A stretch of 64,000 nt of DNA, taken from the NCBI GenBank assembly GCA_021325035.1, contig JAJPHW010000024.1, positions 1 through 64,000 of the forward strand. The letters are read 5' to 3'. This DNA comes from Terriglobia bacterium (lineage in GTDB: Bacteria; Acidobacteriota; Terriglobia; Terriglobales; Acidobacteriaceae). Under the pieces are notes generated by a model. The model worked only from the letters and a program-made list of their open reading frames with translations, searched no databases and had not been told where the DNA came from. Made by a program: the position numbers and the translations under genes. Of this stretch, positions 30,102 to 38,811 are shown piece by piece (the first letter of the stretch is position 1; each line of letters opens with the position of its first letter).

Positions 30102-30857
30102 GTGTCCACAAACTTCAAGCTCGCCCCGGAAAAGCCGCTGTCTCCGGCTGCCGCAAAAATGCGGCTGCTTAAAACGTTGCGCTGCACGTTGAAATTTGAA
30201 AAGCAAGCATGGCAGTCCGGTGCACAACTGGTTGCAGGTGTGGACGAAGTCGGCCGCGGTTCACTCTTCGGCCCTGTCGTCGCCGCTGCGGTCATTCTCG
30301 ATCGGTCGTATCGCATTCGAGGACTGCGCGACTCCAAACTTCTTCCCCGCGAGCGCCGCGAAATTCTCGCCGCGCGAATTCGTGAACATTCCATCGCCAT
30401 CGCCATCGCTTCCGTTGACGCCGCCCGCATTGACGAGATCAACATCTATCAAGCTTCGCGCGTGGCCATGCATCAAGCCGTCGTCCAATTGCAACCCGCA
30501 GCCGATCATCTTTTAATTGACGCGATGCGCCTCGACTGTGATATCGCGCAGCAGGCAATCATTCACGGAGACGCGCTTTCCGCTTCGATTGCCGCCGCTT
30601 CCATCATCGCCAAAGTCGAGCGCGACCGCATGATGACCGAACTCGACTCTACATATCCCGCCTACGGACTCGTCTCCAACAAAGGCTACAGCACGCCCTT
30701 TCACCTCGCTGCCCTGCGAGAGCACGGCCCCTGCCCGCTTCACCGCCAGTCGTTCGCACCGGTGTGGCAGAATCCCACCCCGCAGGAAGTGCTGGAGTTT
30801 ATGCAATCTAACGACTCCGCTGAAACGCTACATGCATTGCGAGAGCCAGCAATTTAG
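30102..30857 (+). CDS. rnhB: Ribonuclease HII (start uncertain: 30102 or 30159; the upstream ORF overlaps a REP-like element)
   Basis: VAGVDEVGRGSLFGPVVAAAVIL, DSKLL, ASIIAKVERDRMM, YPAYGLVSNKGYST. Confidence 0.93.
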   Translation: MSTNFKLAPEKPLSPAAAKMRLLKTLRCTLKFEKQAWQSGAQLVAGVDEVGRGSLFGPVVAAAVILDRSYRIRGLRDSKLLPRERREILAARIREHSIAIAIASVDAARIDEINIYQASRVAMHQAVVQLQPAADHLLIDAMRLDCDIAQQAIIHGDALSASIAAASIIAKVERDRMMTELDSTYPAYGLVSNKGYSTPFHLAALREHGPCPLHRQSFAPVWQNPTPQEVLEFMQSNDSAETLHALREPAI

Positions 30858-30860
30858 CGC

Positions 30861-31889
30861 TCAGAACATTTTCATCTGCGCTCCCGCCTCGCGCGACGCT
30901 TCCATCTTCACCGTTCCCGGCCCCTTTCTCTCACCCATTCCATACTTCTGCCGCAACCCCGTCAGCACTTTACCCAGTCTTTTTCCGTAAGCCGGCCCTA
31001 AGAATGCTTTGTCGCCGTAACGTTGTTTGTATTGCGCAACCAAGTGCGGAAATTCTTTTTCCAGAAACGGCATAAACACTGCCGCCGAACACGGCTTCAA
31101 AAACAATGGATTGGAAAATATTCTTCTCGCGCCCGCTTCCGCAGCCGCACGAACAACTTTATCCAAATCCTTCGGCGAATCCGTAATTCCCGGAATCACC
31201 GCGCAGCAATTCACGCCGACATTCACTCCGGCTTCGTGCAGTTTTCTCACCGCTTCCAAACGCAAATCGGGCCGGGGCGCGCGCGGTTCTAACAGCCGCG
31301 CCAGCTTCACATCGAGCGTGGTAATCGTAATGTGGACAAAGAGCCGGTTGTGCTTCCCCACCTCGCGCAGCACTTCAATGTCGCGGACAATCATGTCCGA
31401 CTTCGTGATCATGCCAATTTCCAGCCCGCGATGCCGCGCCATCTCTTCCAGAATTCCTCGCGTAGTTTCATAACGCCGCTCGGCAGGCTGATAGGGATCG
31501 GTCGCCGTTCCAATCGCTATGCTCTCCCCTTCCTTCACCTGTCTCAGCTCTTGGCGCAACAATTCTGCCGCATGTTGCTTCACAAAGATCTTCTGCTCGA
31601 AAGCAACACCGTCACGCATCTCCATGAATTCATGGGTATAACGGGCATAGCAGTATTTGCACCCGAACTCGCATCCACGATAGGGATTGATCGCCCAGGT
31701 AAACGGCACGCCGCGCTTGCTGACCACCCGGCTCAACAGTGATCGCGATTTCAGCGTAAAGTACTCAACATCGTGGCCTTCGCGCAGCGATTCGCCTTGC
31801 GAGGCCAGTTTCGCAATGCCGACAAGCTGCGGCTTCGCGCACGATTCGTTTTGGTTCAGCGGAAAAAGGGAAAGAGGAGAAGAGGTCAT
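30861..31889 (-). CDS. Radical SAM protein (spore photoproduct lyase-like / Rv2578c-like)
   Basis: PYRGCEFGCKYCYARYTHEFM; TATDPYQPAERRYETTRGILE; ITITTLD. Confidence 0.9.
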   Translation of the reverse strand: MTSSPLSLFPLNQNESCAKPQLVGIAKLASQGESLREGHDVEYFTLKSRSLLSRVVSKRGVPFTWAINPYRGCEFGCKYCYARYTHEFMEMRDGVAFEQKIFVKQHAAELLRQELRQVKEGESIAIGTATDPYQPAERRYETTRGILEEMARHRGLEIGMITKSDMIVRDIEVLREVGKHNRLFVHITITTLDVKLARLLEPRAPRPDLRLEAVRKLHEAGVNVGVNCCAVIPGITDSPKDLDKVVRAAAEAGARRIFSNPLFLKPCSAAVFMPFLEKEFPHLVAQYKQRYGDKAFLGPAYGKRLGKVLTGLRQKYGMGERKGPGTVKMEASREAGAQMKMF

Positions 31890-32033
31890 AATTATTTTCG
31901 CCTTTTGTTCGCCTATCATGCGCCTGCATCCTGCTTTTGTCAACAGGCAAATTGAATGGAAGCGCCCGCAATAGCTCGCAAGCATCCATAAGCCGTTTCT
32001 TGACATTCACTTACAAGAACGGCACTCTTCTGT

Positions 32034-33254
32034 ATGCGCAAACTTGTCTTCGTCCTGGCCATATTCTTTAATTCGCTCGGCTTTGCCCAATCCAACTCTT
32101 ATCTTTTCGTATGGGCAGGCGATGACGCCAAAGCCAGCAGCGATTTTCTCGCCGTCATCGACGCCAATGCCAAGTCGCCGCACTACGGGCAAGTCGTGGC
32201 TTCGGTCGCGGTTCCCGGCCCCACGGGTACGCCGCACCACACCGAACTCGAAATGCCCCCCGGCGGCTTTCTGCTGGCCAACGCATTCGAAAGCGGGCGC
32301 ACTGTTCTCTTCAACTTGAATGATCCATTGCATCCTTCCGTCGTCACTTCTTTCGGCGATCTCGATGGATACATGCATCCTCATACTTACGTCCGCATCG
32401 CAGATGGCCATGTGCTGGCAACTTTCCAATATCACGGCGATCACGGCCCTAAAGCGGACGGCGGCGGCATTGTTGAATTCGACGAGCGCGGCAAGTTCAT
32501 CCGTGCGAGTAGCGCCATGGATCCCGCAGTGAAGACCGAACTCATTCGTCCTTATAGTTTGGTCGTCGTGCCTGCGCTCGACCGCATCGTCAGCACCAAT
32601 ACCGCCATGCACGAACACGATGGCGATACCCGCACGGTGCAAGTCTGGCGAGCTTCGGATTTAAAGCTTCTGCAAACGGTTGTGTTACCGCCCGGCCCCA
32701 AAGGCCGCGAGCAGGGCTTCCCCGGCGAGCCTCATCTTCTGGCCGATGGCAAGACCGTGCTGATTCACACTTTCAATTGCGGTTTATATGAAATGGAAGG
32801 ATTGAGCAGCGACCACGCCTCGGCAAAATATCTGGCAACTTTCGATGGCGAGCAATGCGACGTGCCCGTGAACATCGGCCATTATTGGGTAGCAGCGCAG
32901 TCTTCCATCCACGCGATTGTCGCCTACGACATTTCCGATCTTGCGCACATCCGCGAAGTTTCGCGAGTCACGCTAGATGACAAACAAAAGCCGCACTGGC
33001 TCTCCGCCGATGAGGACGGCCATCGCATCGTCGCCAACTCCGGCGAATACGGCGAGCACCGCCTGTTCATGTTGAACTTCGATCCGCAAACCGGCGCGCT
33101 CAAGCTCGACGAAACTTTCCGCGACGCAAACAGCAAAGTCGCCGGCGTCAGCATGGATGGCAAAATCTGGCCTCATGGATTCCACGGCGACGCCTATCCC
33201 CATGGGACGGTGTTTTCAAGAACAGCGGCGCAGAGCGCGGCGAAGGGCTATTAA
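32034..33254 (+). CDS. Secreted beta-propeller-type protein (selenium-binding/YncE-like)
   Basis: Signal peptide; repeated blade-like segments (GTPHHTELEMPPGGFLLANAFESGRTVLFNL..., QGFPGEPHLLADGKTVLIHTFNCGLYEM). Confidence 0.55.
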   Translation: MRKLVFVLAIFFNSLGFAQSNSYLFVWAGDDAKASSDFLAVIDANAKSPHYGQVVASVAVPGPTGTPHHTELEMPPGGFLLANAFESGRTVLFNLNDPLHPSVVTSFGDLDGYMHPHTYVRIADGHVLATFQYHGDHGPKADGGGIVEFDERGKFIRASSAMDPAVKTELIRPYSLVVVPALDRIVSTNTAMHEHDGDTRTVQVWRASDLKLLQTVVLPPGPKGREQGFPGEPHLLADGKTVLIHTFNCGLYEMEGLSSDHASAKYLATFDGEQCDVPVNIGHYWVAAQSSIHAIVAYDISDLAHIREVSRVTLDDKQKPHWLSADEDGHRIVANSGEYGEHRLFMLNFDPQTGALKLDETFRDANSKVAGVSMDGKIWPHGFHGDAYPHGTVFSRTAAQSAAKGY

Positions 33255-33268
33255 CCATTTATCGCCTT

Positions 33269-33337
33269 AATGTTCCTTGCGGAACATTGATGAAAAATCG
33301 CGCTAGTGTTCCTGAAGGAACATTCCCAAAATGGGAA
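33269..33337. repeat. Three consecutive short perfect hairpins
   Basis: AATGTTCC-TTGC-GGAACATT (33269-33288), TGTTCC-TGAA-GGAACA (33307-33322), TTCCCA-AAA-TGGGAA (33323-33337). Confidence 0.8.
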
Positions 33338-33479
33338 AGCTCAGATTCGATTGGGGTTAATGGGATATTTAACTTGCCTCGCGAAGCTTTCTCTAGCTAC
33401 CAGAGTGGACTTGACGAACGGGGTGGTTATTTGCCCGGCACATAAATTAGATCTACTTGGTCTAGCCGTGGGGATTATC

Positions 33480-33570
33480 GGGCGGGTGGCCCATCCTTTC
33501 GCCTCGGTTTTTCTTTCCCATTATGAAACTGTGGGTGCCCCGTCCTTGCGTTTTGTGCAAGGGCGGGTAC
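33480..33570 (+). repeat. Compound REP-like element, copy A (left flank of RAYT)
   Basis: GGCGGGTGGCCCAT...CGGTTTTTC... plus GTGGGTGCCCCGTCCTTGCGTTTTGTGCAAGGGCGGGTAC. Confidence 0.85.
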
Positions 33571-33595
33571 GATGCTGCGGATATCATGGTTTGTC

Positions 33596-34182
33596 ATGCC
33601 TGCCGGCCTGCATCGCATCTACGGCGCTCATCACCTGCACTTTATCACCAACTCGTGTTACCGACGGCTGCCGTTCCTCGCTTCGGCTCGAGCGCGCAAC
33701 CGATTCCTCTCCATCCTCCAGCCTGAGACGAAGCCAAAGAGACGCGGTTAAAGTACCGCTTCGTGGTCGTGGGCTACGTCGTCATGCCCGAACACATTCT
33801 TCTTTTGCTCAGCGCGCCGGAAGTGGGCAGCCTTTCGACGGCCATGCAAGTGCTCAAACAGCGCACGGCCCGTGCCCTTCTGCCCAAACGACCGCGCCAC
33901 AATGCCGGACAACGCCAGCTCTTTGGCGATCCGCCGCGCCGGGCATTCTGGCAAGCCCGCTTCTACGAATTCAATGTGTGGAGTGAGAAAAAGCGGGTCG
34001 AGAAGCTGAATTACATGCATGGCAATCCGGTGAAGCGCGCGCTCGTCGAGTCTCCCGAGCAGTTGCGATGGAGCAGTTATCGCCACTACTTTCTGGGCGA
34101 AGCTGGGCGAGTGCGGGTGAATGTTGGATGGGGAGAGATTTCTTTCGCGACCGCGCGGCCTGAAACATCAAACCCTCGCTGA
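33596..34182 (+). pseudogene. REP-associated tyrosine transposase (RAYT, Y1_Tnp), frameshifted with altered HUH motif
   Basis: Frame 2 MPAGLHRIYGAHHLHFITNSCYRRLPFL... stops at 33751; continues in frame 1 as LKYRFVVVGYVVMPEHILLLLSAPE...KLNYMHGNPVKRALVESPEQLRWSSYRHY; expected HxH reads HIL. Confidence 0.85.
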
Positions 34183-34193
34183 CAGCGGTCGTG

Positions 34194-34279
34194 GTACCCG
34201 CCCTTGCACAAAACGCAAGGACGGGGCACCCACGGTCGTAATGATTTCGACTATTCAAAGGCCGGGCCACCCGCCCACC
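34194..34279 (-). repeat. Compound REP-like element, copy B (inverted, right flank of RAYT)
   Basis: 34194-34233 is the exact reverse complement of 33531-33570 (40/40 by eye); second half GCCGGGCCACCCGCCC. Confidence 0.88.
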
Positions 34280-34320
34280 GGGGCTGCATAAATCAGCGGT
34301 GCCTAAAAGGAGAACGGCAG

Positions 34321-34412
34321 GCGGGTGGCCCATGCTTTTTCACCCGGTTTTTCCTGTCTATTAAGAGTGTGAGGGTGCCCCATCCTTGCGTGCTTTTCGC
34401 AAAGGTGGGAGG
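34321..34412 (+). repeat. Compound REP-like element, copy C
   Basis: GCGGGTGGCCCATGCTTTTTCACCCGGTTTTTC...GAGGGTGCCCCATCCTTGCGTGCTTTTCGCAAAGGTGGGAG, colinear with copy A. Confidence 0.8.
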
Positions 34413-34517
34413 CACAGGCTTGTACAACAAATGTCTTTGGCAGCTTAAATCCGCTACGCTCTCAACAGACGAAACCGGCCCGCACCCGGCAATCGTGGTA
34501 TCTTCGGCAATTCGAAG

Positions 34518-35249
34518 CTACCTCTGCGTCAGCACCATCCCCCCGTTTTCCACTTTGAATCCGCCGACGTTGTCGGGCAGCTTTAATTTGTCTTTCTGCT
34601 CGGAGAGTTTCTTTTGCAGCGCATCGTTCACCAAAGACACCGGCACATCGAGGTCGCCAACTTTGAACTCCGTCGGATCGAACGTCGCGTAACCATCTTT
34701 CGACGCTAAGTGTCCGGCGAGCGTCACCCATACCGGTTTGCCGCCGATGGTGGTAAGAAATTGTCCTTTGGCGACGTCGCCCTCAAAGCTGAGCTGATAA
34801 TCCTTCACATCGGGATCTCCCGGCGCGAAGAATGCGTCCGCGGACGAACCCGGCGCGGGCGGCGCATTTCCGAGCCCAAGCGCGTTCAAATTCGCCGAAG
34901 TTACCGTGGATGAAGAAGAAGAAGACGACGATGCTCCCGCCGGCATCGCCGTCGAAGGCGAAGGCTTTCCATTCGCTTGCGGCATCGTCATCGGCAACGA
35001 CTTCGCCGCTTCCGCCAAGGCCGCGCGCAGTTCATCCGCGCTCAAATGCACCTGCGCCGGAGGCTCTCCCGGGCCTTTGGCTTTATCCAACTGCTCCAGC
35101 TTGTTTTCAAAAGATTGCGCATTCGCTGCCTGCGCCGCCGGAGTCATCGGGGCCGCCACCGGCTGCGGCCGTTTCAACACCAGTACCAGCGCCGCGACTG
35201 AAGTGACTAGCGTAGCCACACTCACTATGCGATCCAATTTCCATTGCAT
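34518..35249 (-). CDS. Membrane-anchored hypothetical protein with low-complexity Ser/Pro/Ala linker
   Basis: N-terminal TM, intact 243-aa ORF, C-terminal compact domain. Confidence 0.6.
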   Translation of the reverse strand: MQWKLDRIVSVATLVTSVAALVLVLKRPQPVAAPMTPAAQAANAQSFENKLEQLDKAKGPGEPPAQVHLSADELRAALAEAAKSLPMTMPQANGKPSPSTAMPAGASSSSSSSSTVTSANLNALGLGNAPPAPGSSADAFFAPGDPDVKDYQLSFEGDVAKGQFLTTIGGKPVWVTLAGHLASKDGYATFDPTEFKVGDLDVPVSLVNDALQKKLSEQKDKLKLPDNVGGFKVENGGMVLTQR

Positions 35250-35446
35250 AAAAGCTTCCCTTTCAGCCCCGGGGCGAGCAGCTAAATTCTATCGAGGGAT
35301 GAAAGGTTCATCAGGTTACAGAAGGGCTTGGCCGAATACACACGCCATAACAAGCTAATGACCCATGATTTCTGTGGTTTACGAGAAGCCGGAGGAATCC
35401 GTTCAAAATCCAGACAGATTCCTCCGCATTCGTTTTCGGCAGGGAT

Positions 35447-36226
35447 TTATTTGTAAGTTGCATTCGTGCGCGCCAGAAAATCGCGGTGCGCACTGAAGTC
35501 CGACATGGAGCCAAAGGCTGGCCCCATCATCGGGTTGGATTTCCGCATCTCGCGAAGAGATGCATTCGCTTTGTCGAGGCCATCGCCGTTCGCGGCGACA
35601 AAGAATACGAAAAACATGTCAGGCGAAGCTGTGTGGATCGCCTGCGTATCAATGTCGTACTCGTGAATGGCTCCTTCGGCGAGCAATTTTTCAAAGTATG
35701 GCACAAAGAGGTTCTTGGCCAGCGTATCCACTGCGTCATTGGGAGCGTCTGCTTTCAGCTTGTACACCAAGCCTCGCGTGTACACGCCTTTGTAAGATCC
35801 CGGGTGCCAGTTGTAATACCGGCTGACAAAAATTTCATCCCAATGCTTGGTCGAACTGGCCAGCACCGGCGACGTTGCGCTGCCATTGGCATAAAACTGC
35901 TCCAGCGTGCTTAGAAGCCCGGCCATGGAATACGACGCCCACCAGTTATCGTGAGTACTGCCATCGACTTCGTGGACGAGTGCAGTGTCATCGCCATAGC
36001 CGATGATTGCCCCGCTGGCCATCGCTTTTTCCAAAATTTTCTGGTCGGCGCCATTGGCCTTCTCCATTTCACCCCACTGTGCACGCGGAATCGCCCAATT
36101 GCTCACGTACGCGTAAATCGGCGGTTTCTCTTTCACTTCGGACATCTGCGCGCGTGCCGGCACAGCCCAGCTAGCGGCTATCGTGAGAGCCGCTCCAGCG
36201 AAAACTCTCAACAATTTCCTGTTCAT
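35447..36226 (-). CDS. Secreted hypothetical protein
   Basis: Signal peptide MNRKLLRVFAGAALTIAASWAVPARAQ; GGAGAAACC upstream of the start. Confidence 0.65.
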   Translation of the reverse strand: MNRKLLRVFAGAALTIAASWAVPARAQMSEVKEKPPIYAYVSNWAIPRAQWGEMEKANGADQKILEKAMASGAIIGYGDDTALVHEVDGSTHDNWWASYSMAGLLSTLEQFYANGSATSPVLASSTKHWDEIFVSRYYNWHPGSYKGVYTRGLVYKLKADAPNDAVDTLAKNLFVPYFEKLLAEGAIHEYDIDTQAIHTASPDMFFVFFVAANGDGLDKANASLREMRKSNPMMGPAFGSMSDFSAHRDFLARTNATYK

Positions 36227-36343
36227 GGTTTCTCCTGAAACTTGCGCCGTGGATTTCTATCGTGATATCCAGCAGCGTCGGAAGTGTACACCTCAAAGCA
36301 GGCCCGTGCCGGAAATCTGAAAAAGCGCGGAGTTAAAGGCTAT

Positions 36344-36478
36344 CTACGCGCGCGGGCTCGTCAGCAGAATGCGAATGAGATGAAGAGGAATGAGCACGAT
36401 CCATAAAGGCAAAAGCAGCAGAGTGGTAAAACAACCGATGGCCATCAGCGGCCGGGGAAACTTAAACTTGCTTAGCAT
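36344..36478 (-). CDS. Small membrane protein (44 aa), absent from the supplied ORF track
   Basis: GAGGAGC SD then ATG: MLSKFKFPRPLMAIGCFTTLLLLPLWIVLIPLHLIRILLTSPRA*. Confidence 0.5.
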   Translation of the reverse strand: MLSKFKFPRPLMAIGCFTTLLLLPLWIVLIPLHLIRILLTSPRA

Positions 36479-36541
36479 CGCGAATGCTCCTCATTTTTAG
36501 AATAACCGCGTCATATCGAAACTGAAAGCTCTCGCTATGAG

Positions 36542-37231
36542 ATGCTGAAAAGTTGCGGCATCATGTTGCAGAAATTCCTCACACTCGTAATTTTGGTGAG
36601 CATCGTTCTGCTTACCATGCTGGCCGGTTGGGGCTTGGCTGCTCTGCCTGCGTTTTTCAGCAATCCCGCGCGCACGGGATTGGTCGCCGTGATGATTTTT
36701 GCGGCGCTGTGTGCATTCTTATTGGATATTGATCTCAATCCTTTTCGCAAAGGCCATTCCGCGCTCGGCCAACAATCATGGGTGTTGCTCGCGCTGACTT
36801 TGGCGTCATTATTCTTGATGTGGTTTCTCCCCTACGCAGACCGCCGCCAGATTTGCACGTTTGGAGACAGTTTCATTTTGCGCTGGCTCGGGCTCTCACT
36901 TTGCGCTGCCGGAATCGCGGTTCGACTGCTTGCACTGGCGAAGCTCGGAAAGCAATTCAGCGCCTACGTCACTTTGCAGGATGGGCACGAACTGGTGCAG
37001 TCAGGAATTTACGGCGTGATTCGGCACCCGCTATATCTCAGCTTGTTGCTGATGGGGCCGGGGTTTGCACTCGTATTCCGCAGCGAACTGACTGTGCCAA
37101 TTCTGCTGGCCGCAGTCGCCTTCGTGAGCGTGCGTATTCGTCAGGAAGAAAAATTGCTGGAGTCGCAATTTGCTGCGTCATTCGCCCGGTATCGCGCGCG
37201 GACTTGGATGTTGGTTCCGATGATTCTTTAA
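36542..37231 (+). CDS. Isoprenylcysteine carboxyl methyltransferase (ICMT/PEMT-like) family protein
   Basis: LVQSGIYGVIRHPLYLSLLLMGPGFAL...RIRQEEKLLESQF...FARYRARTWMLVPMIL. Confidence 0.85.
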   Translation: MLKSCGIMLQKFLTLVILVSIVLLTMLAGWGLAALPAFFSNPARTGLVAVMIFAALCAFLLDIDLNPFRKGHSALGQQSWVLLALTLASLFLMWFLPYADRRQICTFGDSFILRWLGLSLCAAGIAVRLLALAKLGKQFSAYVTLQDGHELVQSGIYGVIRHPLYLSLLLMGPGFALVFRSELTVPILLAAVAFVSVRIRQEEKLLESQFAASFARYRARTWMLVPMIL

Positions 37232-37337
37232 TCGATGATTCTTTAATCGATGATTCTTTAATCGATGATTCTTTAATCGATGATTCTTTAATCGATGATT
37301 CTTTAATCGATGATTCTTTAATCGATGATTCTTAAAT
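37218..37337. repeat. 8 x 15-bp tandem repeat (CGATGATTCTTTAAT)
   Basis: Seven identical units plus a terminal variant CGATGATTCTTAAAT; the ICMT stop codon lies in unit 1. Confidence 0.97.
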
Positions 37338-37344
37338 CAGTGGG

Positions 37345-38103
37345 CTACTTGCCGCAAATTCCAAACGACAGCCGCGCGCATTGCTTGGAGTTCTGCCCCA
37401 GGCTGGGGTCGCACCAGTTGGCCCAATTAAACCCGAAATAGCTTGAATTAAAAAATATCTCGTTGGGAGGCTGCGCGTTTCCGTGTACGTTGTGCGTTTC
37501 CTGAGTGGTGTTGTTAACGTAGTAGCCTGCTTTGCAATTCGGGTCGTTATTGTTGAGGCATTGTGGCGTCACGTTGAACCAGTATTGCCCGGCTGGCAGT
37601 TGCACCGGAGGATCCACTTGCACAGCAACAGCATATTGCGGAAACAGCCCCTGCCCATCCAGCGAGTAATAGGTCGCGCCACTTCCTGAAGCTAGGCTCG
37701 TCCCGCCATTGCCCTCGGAAACACCCTGCCGGATGTCATAGCTGGAGGTCGGCGCATCGAACTCTCCTCCGGTAAACATCTGAAAGAATAGGCCGGTTAC
37801 CGTAATAGATTGCCCTGCTGGAATAATTACCGTCCCATATGTATTGGTATCTGGGATGGACACTGTGTCGGAATCGGCAAAACCCTGCGCATTCGGATCA
37901 TTATCATTCGTGTCTCCTCCATAGAAGATAATTCGTTTGCAATACTGTGGAGACGTCGGAGCATTCTGTTCGATGGCCGCTCGCACGGATTGCCCTGCTT
38001 CATTGGGCCGCATGGTCAAAGAAGGTTTGCTGTCCTGGGCAACTGCGGCGACCGGCGCAAGAAATAAGCAGGCAGCCAACCCAACTGCCATCGTAGTTTT
38101 CAT
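37345..38103 (-). CDS. Secreted hypothetical protein
   Basis: MKTTMAVGLAACLFLAPVAAVAQ signal peptide; GGGAGGA SD before ATG 38103. Confidence 0.65.
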   Translation of the reverse strand: MKTTMAVGLAACLFLAPVAAVAQDSKPSLTMRPNEAGQSVRAAIEQNAPTSPQYCKRIIFYGGDTNDNDPNAQGFADSDTVSIPDTNTYGTVIIPAGQSITVTGLFFQMFTGGEFDAPTSSYDIRQGVSEGNGGTSLASGSGATYYSLDGQGLFPQYAVAVQVDPPVQLPAGQYWFNVTPQCLNNNDPNCKAGYYVNNTTQETHNVHGNAQPPNEIFFNSSYFGFNWANWCDPSLGQNSKQCARLSFGICGK

Positions 38104-38226
38104 CGAAATCCTCCCGCTCGCTCCGCTGCGCCCGCAGAGCTTTTCACGGCGGGAGTATATATCAAGAATTGCGCTTATCACAGAGCCTGCGAAGGGAAAC
38201 ATGGAGCAGAGCGCAAAATCTTGCAG

Positions 38227-38709
38227 CTAGCTATTCAGCTTTTGTTTCATCTCCCGGGCCAGTTCATCCATGGTTTGAAGCTTGAGTTCGGCAGCTTGCG
38301 GCAATCCCTGAACCTGCAAGGCCATTTCGCAGGAAAGCAGAATTGCGGTGACGTTGTTTTTAAGTTCATTGCGCAGTTGCTGCTCTGCGCCTCTCCGCGC
38401 CGACTCCGCTTCACGCTTGCGCCGTTGCAGCGCAGCTCGCACTTCGCGCACGACTCGTTCCATACTGCTGATGGCAAAGTTCACATAAAGCGGCATCGCT
38501 GTGGTGAGATGTTGCAGCAGCGCATCGCTCTCTTCCGGTTCGGCCTCGGCAAGGCAAATATCCACAACGACAAGTTCGTAATCTTTCTCGCGCAGTTCTT
38601 CGCTCGCAGCCCGAAAAGACGTAACAGCTTGCGTCGTCTTTCCGGTTGCCTGCTGGATGGAACTGGCGCACTCCGATGCCTTGCTTGATAGTGTGACCAA
38701 CAGAATCAT
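38227..38709 (-). CDS. Receiver-like / degenerate HisKA-like protein next to two-component genes
   Basis: N-terminal ELVVVDICLAEAEPEESDALL (REC-like) and C-terminal LRNELKNNVTAILLSCEMALQ (H-box-like with Asn at the His position). Confidence 0.5.
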   Translation of the reverse strand: MILLVTLSSKASECASSIQQATGKTTQAVTSFRAASEELREKDYELVVVDICLAEAEPEESDALLQHLTTAMPLYVNFAISSMERVVREVRAALQRRKREAESARRGAEQQLRNELKNNVTAILLSCEMALQVQGLPQAAELKLQTMDELAREMKQKLNS

Positions 38710-38811
38710 GCAGCATCTGATTGCACGTTCGCAGCCATAGTCAGGCGATTGATCAGAAACGACTTAAGCTGCATGACCAACTTTGCGAGTTCAAGAAACG
38801 GAAATTCCTGC

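Noticed and set aside
33306-33986. 226-aa plus-strand ORF across the RAYT region
   Set aside because: Wrong frame; the RAYT signature lies in the two other frames and this ORF translates the repeat element.
36778-37335. 185-aa ORF ending in (DDSLI)n
   Set aside because: Out-of-frame translation of the ICMT gene plus the 15-bp tandem array; artefact.
37218-37337. Tandem array considered as CRISPR
   Set aside because: Units are contiguous 15-mers with no spacers and no cas genes nearby.
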